DNA of 64,000 bases, from the NCBI GenBank assembly GCA_013360445.1, contig JABWBP010000019.1:1-64000 (forward strand), read 5' to 3'. The notes beneath the pieces were generated by a model that worked only from the letters and a program-made list of their open reading frames with translations, ran no database searches and was not told the origin of the DNA. Every line of letters begins with the position of its first letter. The stretch's first letter is position 1. The DNA is from Calditrichaceae bacterium (GTDB taxonomy: Bacteria > Calditrichota > Calditrichia > RBG-13-44-9 > J075). A program made the translations under genes and the position numbers. Shown here in pieces: positions 40,974-49,151 of the stretch.

Positions 40974-42257
40974 ATGAAAAACGTCATATTGGCGTTAATA
41001 CTTTTTACGATGGCCCTTTCCGCCCAGCCCCCCTACCAGGAGGTGCAGGAAAAGAGCTTTTTCCGCAGCAAATACCCCCAGAAGTTTCCCCTGCTGTTCC
41101 GCCCCTACCCGGTTTACCAGGACGACGGCCGCTACTGCGTGTACTTCCCGGTGGAATTGCAGCACAAGTTTCTTCAATTCGTGCGGGAAGGGGAGCACTA
41201 TACTTCCACCACGGAAATCGACGTGAACATCATCCGCCAGGATACCGTGCTGTTCACCAACCGCGCCTGGCAAACCGTCGCGGAAACGGGGGGATTCGAA
41301 TCTACCCTCAGCCGCTCTTTGTTTCACTTTGCTATCGACAGCCTCTATCTTCCCCCGGGGGAGTACGAAGTCCTTTTGAAATACCGGGATTTAAACAGCG
41401 AGCAAAAATTAACCATCAAACAACGATTGGTTCTGCCAAAAGTTGAGGATTACTATGCCTTTCCACCGCTGTTCAGCCGCCCGGACGCCCCCTCGCAACA
41501 ACAGTTTTCTTTTGTCGGCGGGGCTCCTTCGCCGAGGTTCGGGCACTGGGATTTCGATCGCGAGCTGGGTTTTTTCCTGCAAACCTGGCGCAAAGATCCC
41601 TCCCTCCCCGGAAAAATTCAGGTAGAATTGGTAAACGAACGCCGGGAAGAAACGGTTTATTCCTCCAGCGTGGCGTTGCCGAATGACCGCTCGATTGATT
41701 TTGTGCGGGTGACAATTCCCCGGGAATTATTGATCGAAGGCGTTTATCGCCTGACGGCGATCTATCGTTTCGGAAATGCCATTACCCAGCACACCCTTCC
41801 GGTAACAGTGACCTGGTTCGACAGGCCCCTCAGCTTGTGGGACCCGGAGCTGGCTATCTCCCCGCTGCAATATGTCCTGAGCGAAGAAGATTACCAGTTC
41901 TTGACCAGCGGGGAAAAGGAAGTACAAATGCAAAGAATGCGAGCCTATTGGAAGGAAAAAGACCCTACCCCGGAAACGCCTTACAATGAATTGCAGGCGG
42001 AATTTTACACCCGGGTGGATTCCACCATCGCTTTGTTCAGTGAAGGGCCCATGTTAGGATGGAAAACCCCGCAGGGGCGGATCTACATCCTCAACGGGCC
42101 GCCCCGGGAAATCGATGACCACAGCCTTGACCCGGTCCCCAATCCTTATTTACGCTGGATCTATTACCGGGATGGAAAACGGGTGATCTATACTTTCAGG
42201 GCGGTGGACGGGCGCAGGGAGTATAAGCTAACCGACATGGCGGAGGAGACCCTTTAA
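40974..42257 (+). CDS. GWxTD-domain secreted protein
   Basis: Exported protein of 427 aa (signal peptide MKNVILALILFTMALSA). The C-terminal GWxTD domain starts near residue 285: PLQYVLSEEDYQFLTSGEKEVQMQRMRAYWKEKDPTPETPYNELQAEFYTRVD, followed by MLGWKTPQGRIYILNGPPREID. The name-giving GWKTD appears here as GWKTP. The domain is known from many FCB-group and Acidobacterial genomes without an assigned function. The middle part is beta-rich. GGAG is seven bases before the ATG. Its stop codon abuts the ATG of the next gene, implying translational coupling. Confidence 0.85.
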   Translation: MKNVILALILFTMALSAQPPYQEVQEKSFFRSKYPQKFPLLFRPYPVYQDDGRYCVYFPVELQHKFLQFVREGEHYTSTTEIDVNIIRQDTVLFTNRAWQTVAETGGFESTLSRSLFHFAIDSLYLPPGEYEVLLKYRDLNSEQKLTIKQRLVLPKVEDYYAFPPLFSRPDAPSQQQFSFVGGAPSPRFGHWDFDRELGFFLQTWRKDPSLPGKIQVELVNERREETVYSSSVALPNDRSIDFVRVTIPRELLIEGVYRLTAIYRFGNAITQHTLPVTVTWFDRPLSLWDPELAISPLQYVLSEEDYQFLTSGEKEVQMQRMRAYWKEKDPTPETPYNELQAEFYTRVDSTIALFSEGPMLGWKTPQGRIYILNGPPREIDDHSLDPVPNPYLRWIYYRDGKRVIYTFRAVDGRREYKLTDMAEETL

Positions 42258-43280
42258 ATGGGCGCAGAAAAAATCAAAATCGGGGTGATTGGGGTCGGGC
42301 ATTTGGGAAAGTTGCACGCCTTGCAGTTAAAGGAGGTGGCGGAAGCGGAATTCTTAGGCATTTTCGATATTGATGCCCGGCGCGCCGCGGAGGTAGGCCG
42401 GGAATTGGGCATCCCGGTTTTTGAAGATTTCCCGGCTCTGCTGGAGGCGGCGGAGGCGCTCAGCATCGTTACCCCCACTACCACCCACTTTGAGTATGCC
42501 CGCCAGGCGCTCTCCGCCGGCCGCCATATCTTTATCGAAAAACCCATGACCGAGACCTTAGAACAGGCGGATGAATTGATCCGCCTGGGCAAAGAAAAGA
42601 AGCTGAAAATCCAGATCGGACACATCGAGCGCTTCAACCCCGCCATCCTGGCGCTGGAACCGCTGGAGATCGATCCCCTGTTCATTGAAGCGCACCGCAT
42701 GGCCAACTTCAATCCCCGCGGCACCGACGTGGCGGTGGTGCTGGATTTGATGATCCACGACATTGACCTGATCCTCAGCTTTGTAAAAAGCCCGGTTGCG
42801 GAGCTGCACGCCAGCGGGGCGTCGATCATCTCCCATTCGGAGGATATCGCCAACTGCCGGATTCAATTCGAGAACGGGTGCGTGGCCAATGTTACCGCCA
42901 GCCGTATTTCCGCCCGGAAAATGCGCAAAATGCGCTTCTTCCAGCCGAATGCGTACATTTCCGTGGATTTCTTAGAGGGATTTTCGGAAATATATTACCT
43001 CGACCGGGGAGATTTTCAATTCGGCGCCGCCAACTTAGCCTTTTCCTTAGGGGAGATTCAAAAAGGGGAAGAAAAAAGGCAAATCCGTTATACCCGGCTG
43101 GAAAAAAAAGACATCAATCCCCTGCGCTATGAATTGCAGTTATTCTGCCGGACGATTTTGGAGGATCAGCCGCCCCGGGTCACTGCCGAGGACGGCCGCC
43201 GGGCGCTGCGCATCGCCGGGATGATTCTGGAAAGCATCGACGAGCACACGGCGTTGGTCAAAAAGCACTGGAAGCTTTGA
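42258..43280 (+). CDS. Gfo/Idh/MocA family oxidoreductase (GnnA-like)
   Basis: NAD(P)-dependent sugar dehydrogenase (340 aa). The Rossmann fold opens KIGVIGVGHLGKLHALQL (6-23), followed by the EKPMTETLEQADELI segment with the catalytic-site Lys. QIGHIERFNPAILAL (about 115-129) is typical of GnnA-like enzymes, which oxidise UDP-GlcNAc on the route to diamino lipid A. MIHDIDLILSFV supplies the conserved D..H-type site. No lipid A gene is adjacent, so the substrate is uncertain. Its ATG follows the GWxTD stop with no gap. Confidence 0.82.
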   Translation: MGAEKIKIGVIGVGHLGKLHALQLKEVAEAEFLGIFDIDARRAAEVGRELGIPVFEDFPALLEAAEALSIVTPTTTHFEYARQALSAGRHIFIEKPMTETLEQADELIRLGKEKKLKIQIGHIERFNPAILALEPLEIDPLFIEAHRMANFNPRGTDVAVVLDLMIHDIDLILSFVKSPVAELHASGASIISHSEDIANCRIQFENGCVANVTASRISARKMRKMRFFQPNAYISVDFLEGFSEIYYLDRGDFQFGAANLAFSLGEIQKGEEKRQIRYTRLEKKDINPLRYELQLFCRTILEDQPPRVTAEDGRRALRIAGMILESIDEHTALVKKHWKL

Positions 43281-43301
43281 AAGCGGCAATCGGAGACGAA
43301 T

Positions 43302-44204
43302 TCATTGCCCGGAAGCGGAGAGGCTGTCCGGGGCAGCGTTTTCGAGAATCTGGGCGGCGGCGCTGTCAGGAGAGGCAGCGGCGCTGTCCGCGGTTGCAGG
43401 TTTGGCAATATTCATCGGCGCAAAGCCCGGCAGCGGCTCCAGCCGTTCCAGAATAAACAGTTTTTCACTCCTGATCAACTCCTCGTAATCCAGCAGGCGC
43501 AGGATAGAGCGATAATTTTCGCGCTTGATCTGAAGCACGTGGCTGCTCTCCCGATCGATCCATATCCGGAGGGGGGTCTGGCCTAACAGTTTGTCATCGA
43601 CAATGACGTCGCAACTGTTGGGATCGGTGTTGATCTGCAACTCGATTTTCTTACCATTTTTAACCGGAACTGCTTCTCGGGTAACGGAAGCATCCGCAAC
43701 AGGCGATTCTTCTCTTACAAAAGGTTCGTGGGAAACCGTGAAAAACAAATCCCTGTCGGTTACGACTCCCCGCCAGTCCTTGGGAATTTCGATGTCCAAA
43801 AGAGTGCGGCGATCCGGATAGACGCTTACCAGGTCTTGGGTGCGAATGGTGGTTCGTTCTTCCTTCCAGCCGCCATACCAGTAATAAAAGCCCTTTACTT
43901 CATAATAACCCGGCTGAAGTTTCATCTCGTAGGTATAATTTGAAGTGGCATTATCAACTTTATTGTCGGGCCGAACCAGTTCACCGTTGATATAAAGCTC
44001 GAAGCGATTTTTATAGCTGGAGGCAAAATCGGCAATATTGCGAATTTTTAATACCAAATTATCCGGCATAACCGATTGCGGCAACTCGACGCTTTTAAGA
44101 GGTTTTATTTTCGATGCGGCTTCATCACTTATCAGCCCTTTATTGGACCCGCAGCCCAGGAGCCATAGGAGCATAAACATTGAGACCACATAGAATTTTA
44201 ACAT
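43302..44204 (-). CDS. PEGA-domain lipoprotein
   Basis: Outer- or inner-membrane lipoprotein of 300 aa with lipobox LLGC (MLKFYVVSMFMLLWLLGC). An N-terminal beta domain (~40-145) presents FELYINGELVRPDN and GYYEVKGFYYWYGGW. A PEGA-like module at ~185-235 reads IELQINTDPNSCDVIVDDKLLGQTPLRIWIDRESSHVLQIKRENY. The C-terminus is Ala/Ser/Asp-rich and probably disordered. GGAG is five bases before the ATG. It is convergent with the oxidoreductase gene. Function unknown; PEGA modules usually mediate surface or ligand contacts. Confidence 0.78.
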   Translation of the reverse strand: MLKFYVVSMFMLLWLLGCGSNKGLISDEAASKIKPLKSVELPQSVMPDNLVLKIRNIADFASSYKNRFELYINGELVRPDNKVDNATSNYTYEMKLQPGYYEVKGFYYWYGGWKEERTTIRTQDLVSVYPDRRTLLDIEIPKDWRGVVTDRDLFFTVSHEPFVREESPVADASVTREAVPVKNGKKIELQINTDPNSCDVIVDDKLLGQTPLRIWIDRESSHVLQIKRENYRSILRLLDYEELIRSEKLFILERLEPLPGFAPMNIAKPATADSAAASPDSAAAQILENAAPDSLSASGQ

Positions 44205-44567
44205 TTAATCTCCTTTTCACTGATCTTTTTCACCCATTTTCAAAAACTTTTTTCAATGATCCATAAACGCCCGTAAAGCCAACAAGTTCAAAAATTTTTT
44301 AAAAGATACTACCGCCCCGGTGCAAAAACAAATTGTTTCATTACCGGAACATCAGTGAATGACGACGCTGCCAGCCGCTAAATTTCTCAAAAAAATCCGA
44401 TGATTTTCCTGCCCCAATTGATATATTAGCCTCGACATTGCTATTAAACCCTGAAAATGCGGAATGAAAGTGCAAAGTGAAGAGCGCAGTGTGCACAGCG
44501 GAACGAACTATGCGCTCTACGTTTTACGCTTTGCCCCCGCGAAAAACCATACTCCCGGAGGAATGTT
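44205..44567. other. 363-bp divergent intergenic region
   Basis: It separates the PEGA lipoprotein (minus) and the desulfurase-like gene (plus), so two promoters are expected. A TATATTAGC element near 44419 resembles the -10 region of the carH promoter, but no good -35 was found. A GAGCGCAGTGTGCACAGCGG-type word repeat lies at 44473-44532. No gene is supported. Confidence 0.45.
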
Positions 44568-45986
44568 ATGGAAATAATGGCCACCGCCCCCACCCTGACC
44601 CTGGAAAATATTCGCCAGATGATCGTCGGCATCGATAAAAAAGTGCCCCTGTACGACGGCCGGCACGTTCAATATATCAATTTTGACAACGCTGCCAGCA
44701 CTCCCATCCTGAAACCGGTGCTGGATAAAATCAACGAGTTCATGGGCTGGTACAGCAGCGTGCATCGCGGCACCGGCTTCAAATCGCAGATTTCTACCCT
44801 GATGCACGAGAAATCCCGGGAAATCGTGGCCCGCTTTGTAAACGTGGATCTGGAGGAGCATACCATCATCTTCGGAAAAAATGCGACCGAGGCGATCAAC
44901 AAGCTGGCCCACCGGATTCTGCTCCAACCCGACCAGGTGATCCTGTGCAGCAAAATGGAGCACCACTCCAACGATCTGCCCTGGCGCACCCGCACCCGGG
45001 TGGTGCACGTGGATATCGACGATAAAGGCCGCCTGATCGAGGAAGACCTTATCGCCAACCTGGAAAAATATCGCGGCCGGGTAGCCCTGTTTGCCATCAC
45101 CGGCGCGTCCAACGTGACCGGCTGGGTGAACGACGTGCACCGCCTGGCGGAAATCTGTCACGGCTACGGGGTGCAGATCATGGTGGACGCCGCCCAGTGG
45201 GTTCCCCACCGCAAGGTGGACATGCGCCCGCAGGATGATCCCGGCCACATCGACTTCTTAGCCTTTTCCGCGCACAAAATTTACGCCCCATTAGGGGCCG
45301 GGGTGCTGATCGGCGATAAATCCGCCTTTGGGCAGGGCGAGCCGGACATGGTGGGCGGCGGGACGGTGCATATCGTTTCCTTAGACCATACCTACTGGGC
45401 AGACGTGCCGGAAAAAGAGGAAGCCGGCAGCCCCAACACCGTGGGCATCGTGGCGCTGGCCAAGGCCCTGCTGGTGATGGAAGAGTTAGGGATGGATAAC
45501 ATCGCCGCCCACGAAGCCCACCTGACCACGTACATGCTCCGGCGAATGAAAGAAATTCCCCAGGCCTCTATCTACGGCGGCGACGACCCCTACGACGTGG
45601 AAAATCGCATGGGGGTGGTCTCCTTCAACGTGGAGGGGCTGCCCCATGAGCTGGTCGCGGCAATTTTGAACCACGAAGGAGGTATCGGGGTACGCAACGG
45701 CTGTTTTTGCGCCCACCCGTACATCAAGTGCCTGTTACGGGTTTCGGAAGAAGACGCCCGGCTGTTAGAGGAGAATATCCTCAAGCGCGACCGCACCACC
45801 ATCCCCGGGGCGGTGCGGGCCAGCTTCGGCATCTATAACACCGAAGAGGAGATCGACGTGTTCATTGATGTGTTAAAGCGCATTGCCCGCCGGGAGTGGA
45901 AAGGGGAATACCAGCAGGACTTTCACACCGGGGAGTATCATTTAAAGGGCTACAATCCGGATTATGGGAATTATTTCCGGCTTTAA
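44568..45986 (+). CDS. cysteine desulfurase-like class V aminotransferase
   Basis: PLP-dependent enzyme (472 aa) of the NifS/SufS/CsdA group. YINFDNAASTPILKPV opens the fold. HHSNDLPW gives the PLP-stacking His, VDAAQWVPH the PLP-N1 Asp, and FSAHKIYAPLGAGVL the Schiff-base Lys. A loop with several Cys (RNGCFCAHPYIKCLL) stands where the desulfurase Cys is expected. The protein is longer than SufS (about 410 aa), with extended termini, so a specialised desulfurase or related lyase is possible. GGAGGA five bases before the ATG supports the start. No Fe-S assembly gene is adjacent. Confidence 0.82.
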   Translation: MEIMATAPTLTLENIRQMIVGIDKKVPLYDGRHVQYINFDNAASTPILKPVLDKINEFMGWYSSVHRGTGFKSQISTLMHEKSREIVARFVNVDLEEHTIIFGKNATEAINKLAHRILLQPDQVILCSKMEHHSNDLPWRTRTRVVHVDIDDKGRLIEEDLIANLEKYRGRVALFAITGASNVTGWVNDVHRLAEICHGYGVQIMVDAAQWVPHRKVDMRPQDDPGHIDFLAFSAHKIYAPLGAGVLIGDKSAFGQGEPDMVGGGTVHIVSLDHTYWADVPEKEEAGSPNTVGIVALAKALLVMEELGMDNIAAHEAHLTTYMLRRMKEIPQASIYGGDDPYDVENRMGVVSFNVEGLPHELVAAILNHEGGIGVRNGCFCAHPYIKCLLRVSEEDARLLEENILKRDRTTIPGAVRASFGIYNTEEEIDVFIDVLKRIARREWKGEYQQDFHTGEYHLKGYNPDYGNYFRL

Positions 45987-46057
45987 TTTGAAAAGTGCAG
46001 AGAAGAACGGAGCGTCGGCGCTCTTCTCCGCCGAATCCAAACCCGGAGGAACGAACC

Positions 46058-46564
46058 ATGGATCGCCGTTCATTCATTATTGGGGTTATTCTGGTTGGCC
46101 TGGGAGCGCTGCTGCTGGCCAGGAATTTTAACCTGATCAACATCTACTGGGAAGATTTGGAACAATACTGGCGCCTCTGGCCCTGGCTGCTGATGATCGG
46201 GGGGGCGCTGTTCTGGTTAGGCTGGGTGCAAAACCGCCAGGAAACCGGCTTGCTGATGCCGGGAACCATTCTGCTGGTCTATGGGCTGCTGTTCTGGTAT
46301 TCCGGCGAATACGGCTGGTGGCGGATGGGAGATTATAACCTCTGGGCGTTCTTCCTGATCGGCCCCGGCCTGGGTTTTTTGATGATGTACCTGTTAGGGA
46401 GAAAAGACCGGGGGCATTTGATCCCTGCGACCATTCTGTTGGGCTTGGGAATCCTGTTCTTAGCCGGCTGGAACCGGATGGAAATTATCTGGCCGATCAT
46501 TTTGATCCTGATCGGGCTGCGCCTGGTGTGGAAACATTTTCAAAAACAGCAGCAGACGCCGTAA
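46058..46564 (+). CDS. LiaF-like membrane protein (DUF5668-type)
   Basis: Integral membrane protein of 168 aa. Helix pairs carry the repeated motif of LiaF-like N-terminal domains: FIIGVILVGLGALLLARNFNLI, LWPWLLMIGGALFWLG, GLLMPGTILLVYGLLFWYSG, HLIPATILLGLGILFLAGW and IIWPIILILIGLRLVWKHF. The ATG is preceded by GGAGGA. The soluble C-terminal LiaF domain is absent, so only the membrane part is present. It is 19 bp ahead of the AraC-type regulator and may be cotranscribed with it. Confidence 0.72.
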   Translation: MDRRSFIIGVILVGLGALLLARNFNLINIYWEDLEQYWRLWPWLLMIGGALFWLGWVQNRQETGLLMPGTILLVYGLLFWYSGEYGWWRMGDYNLWAFFLIGPGLGFLMMYLLGRKDRGHLIPATILLGLGILFLAGWNRMEIIWPIILILIGLRLVWKHFQKQQQTP

Positions 46565-46583
46565 TCGAAGAATAGGGACCTCG

Positions 46584-47714
46584 ATGGAACCCTCATTCAA
46601 TTTTTTCGGCATCATCAATACCCTGGGCGCGGTTCAGAGCATTTTGATCGCATTGGCGTTGTTCAGCATCAAAACCGGTAATCAGAGAGCGAATCGAGTT
46701 TTGGGATTTTTTCTCATCTCCCTTTCGATAGTCATTTTTGATTTTGTTCTCTATGATACCCGGTTTTTTTTAACCATGCCGCACCTCTACGGAATTGCAA
46801 ATCCGTTCATTTTTCTGGTGGGGCCGCTTCTTTTGTACTATGCCAAATCTTTGACCAACCCGGATTTCCAATTCCGGCCAAAGGATTTTTGGCACTTCCT
46901 TCCCTGCTTCCTCTTTCTGGTATTGAGTTTACCGGGTTACTTCCGAAGCGCGGACATGAAACGCCGCGAATATCTTGAACAGGTCAGCCACAGCGAGACG
47001 GCAATCGGCGACTATCTCATTATCGGTATCATCAACCTGTTTATTTTTATCTACCTTTTTGCGACCTTTAAAATTCTGGGGAAAGCGGTGGAGGAAAGGG
47101 GAGAAACGCCCTTCAAGAGCGCGACCCGCCATATCAAATGGCTCAAAAATTTACTGATTGCTTTTTTGGTAATTCAAACCCTCTCCACGGTATTTGACTT
47201 TTTACATTTGGAAGCGGAGAACTGGTCTCTTACGCCATTTTTGGTAACCATAGTCATTTATAGCATGAGTTATGTGGGGATTCGGCAATCGGAGATTTTT
47301 ACGGAACCCGGCTTGCGAAAAATGTTCAACAAATACGAAAAATCACCGCTGACGGATGAAATGGCGGAAAAAACCCTGGAAAAGTTAAACGATCTCATCA
47401 GAAAAGAAAGAATATATGCAGACAGCGCGCTTTCCCTGCCGAAGCTTGCCCGGCGACTGGCAATATCTCCGTACCTTCTATCGCAAATATTGAATGAGCG
47501 ATTGAACCGAAATTTCTTCAATTTCATCAACGAACAGCGGATAGAAGAAGCCAAACGGTGGCTTTTAGACCCCGAAACCCAACAACACACCATATTGGAA
47601 ATTGCCCATGAGGTCGGTTTCAATTCCATTTCCGCTTTCAACAGCGCGTTTCGGAAACATACCGATATGTCTCCATCGGAATATAAAAAGAAGAACAACC
47701 TGCCAGGTTTATAA
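46584..47714 (+). CDS. AraC-family regulator with membrane N-terminal domain
   Basis: Transcription factor of 376 aa. The N-terminal ~235 residues have seven hydrophobic helices (GAVQSILIALALFSIKTG, FFLISLSIVIFDFVLY, NPFIFLVGPLLLYYAKSL, FWHFLPCFLFLVLSL and others). The C-terminal ~100 residues form the double helix-turn-helix (LSLPKLARRLAISPYLLSQILNERLNRNFFNFINEQRIEEAKRWL, ILEIAHEVGFNSISAFNSAFRKHTDMSPSEYKKK). This membrane-bound AraC type is common in Bacteroidota and presumably senses an envelope or extracellular cue. Likely targets are the serine hydrolase and TonB genes downstream; this is inference from position. Confidence 0.87.
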   Translation: MEPSFNFFGIINTLGAVQSILIALALFSIKTGNQRANRVLGFFLISLSIVIFDFVLYDTRFFLTMPHLYGIANPFIFLVGPLLLYYAKSLTNPDFQFRPKDFWHFLPCFLFLVLSLPGYFRSADMKRREYLEQVSHSETAIGDYLIIGIINLFIFIYLFATFKILGKAVEERGETPFKSATRHIKWLKNLLIAFLVIQTLSTVFDFLHLEAENWSLTPFLVTIVIYSMSYVGIRQSEIFTEPGLRKMFNKYEKSPLTDEMAEKTLEKLNDLIRKERIYADSALSLPKLARRLAISPYLLSQILNERLNRNFFNFINEQRIEEAKRWLLDPETQQHTILEIAHEVGFNSISAFNSAFRKHTDMSPSEYKKKNNLPGL

Positions 47715-47831
47715 ACTCAAATGCTTCGCCTATCGGCTAAATAGACTTTATCCTTCCCGAATCCTATATTGAGTTTGCGTTTGGGCTAAACCAATTTCGC
47801 ATTTTTACTAAACCAGATTCAGGAGGATAAA

Positions 47832-49040
47832 ATGAATCGAAAAAATCGTATCGCCGGGTGGATGCTCATCGGGTGCTGCATCGGTCTCGTTTGGGTTGCG
47901 TGCGATAAGAAATCCACCGACCCCGCTCCCAAAACCAATGAGGAACTGCAAGAGCAGTTTCAGACCTTGCTGAACAACGTCGTAGTCAACGATAATGCCA
48001 TTCACAGCGCGGTTTTGATGGTGGAAGCCCCGCTTCGCAACTTGAGCTGGAAAGGGGCGGCGGGCCTGGCGGACCCGGGGGCCAACCTGGCCATGGACCC
48101 CGATGACCAGTTCCGCACCGCCAGCATTGGCAAAATGACCTGCGCCACGCTGGCAATGGCGTTAGTGGAAGCCGGGCAGATCGGGTTGGATGATTCGATC
48201 CATCTCTACCTGCCGGATAGCATTATGAACGGTCTGCACGTTTTTCAAGGGCAGGATTATAGCGAGCGGATCACCATCCGCCAATTGTTGAGCCATACCT
48301 CCGGCCTGCCGGATTACGTGGAAGATGGGGACGCCAACGCCAACGGCTTACCGGATTTTTTGGAGCTGCTGATGGCCCAGCCCAATGAATTTTGGACCCC
48401 CGAAGAGACCATCGCATACGCCAAAGAGCACTTGACGCCTTTTTCCCAACCCGGCCAGGGTTTTCACTACAGCGACACCAACTACCAACTGTTAGGGTTG
48501 ATTTTACAAAATGTGACCACCAAAGCCCTGAACGTGCTCTACCGTGAATCCCTGTTCAGTCCTTTGGGAATGAATTATACCTATATGGAGTTTTATGATA
48601 CTCCCATTCCCGGTATTGCAGGGCGCAGTCTTTCCCATGTATATTTTGGCGACCAGGATTATACGAACTGGATCAGCGCCTCCGCGGATTGGGCCGGGGG
48701 AGGCCTGGCCAGCACCACCGGGGACCTGACCCGTTTTCTTCGCGCTTTCGTAAGCGATGGGATATTCCAGAATTCCCAAACCAAAGCGCAGATGATGAGC
48801 TGGGGATCCACCGGGATTACCGGGGTGTATTACGGATTCGGCATGGTTCGGGTAAACTTCGAGGAGCTTGGACTGCCCGGCGCCGGCGAAATCTATGGGC
48901 ACGATGGATTCCCACAGTCATTTATGTACTACTGGCCGGGGCAAAACGTAACCATTGCCGGCACCCTCAATCAGGCGGTTCCCGAAAAGTTCGACGCCCT
49001 GGCCGTGGTCGCAAGCGTCATCCTGCTCCTGCAAGATTGA
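47832..49040 (+). CDS. serine hydrolase, class C beta-lactamase-like lipoprotein
   Basis: Penicillin-binding-protein-like hydrolase (402 aa), membrane-tethered through a lipobox (LVWVAC). The active-site motifs of the family are seen: S98-x-x-K101 in RTASIGKMTC, Tyr-x-Asn in FHYSDTNYQLLG, and a His-x-Gly motif in YGHDGFPQS. RQLLSHTSGLPDY is the usual family segment. It may act on peptidoglycan peptides, D-amino-acid esters or other esters; beta-lactam cleavage is not implied. GGAGG is five to six bases before the ATG. Confidence 0.85.
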   Translation: MNRKNRIAGWMLIGCCIGLVWVACDKKSTDPAPKTNEELQEQFQTLLNNVVVNDNAIHSAVLMVEAPLRNLSWKGAAGLADPGANLAMDPDDQFRTASIGKMTCATLAMALVEAGQIGLDDSIHLYLPDSIMNGLHVFQGQDYSERITIRQLLSHTSGLPDYVEDGDANANGLPDFLELLMAQPNEFWTPEETIAYAKEHLTPFSQPGQGFHYSDTNYQLLGLILQNVTTKALNVLYRESLFSPLGMNYTYMEFYDTPIPGIAGRSLSHVYFGDQDYTNWISASADWAGGGLASTTGDLTRFLRAFVSDGIFQNSQTKAQMMSWGSTGITGVYYGFGMVRVNFEELGLPGAGEIYGHDGFPQSFMYYWPGQNVTIAGTLNQAVPEKFDALAVVASVILLLQD

Positions 49041-49151
49041 AATTATTCTGCCTGAAACTAAACCCCGGATTCGGCGTTTCTCAGGCAATTTTATACCCGT
49101 CCGGCATTCCCCGGGCGGAAACCGAGAACCGTGAGTTACATGGAAATTTTT

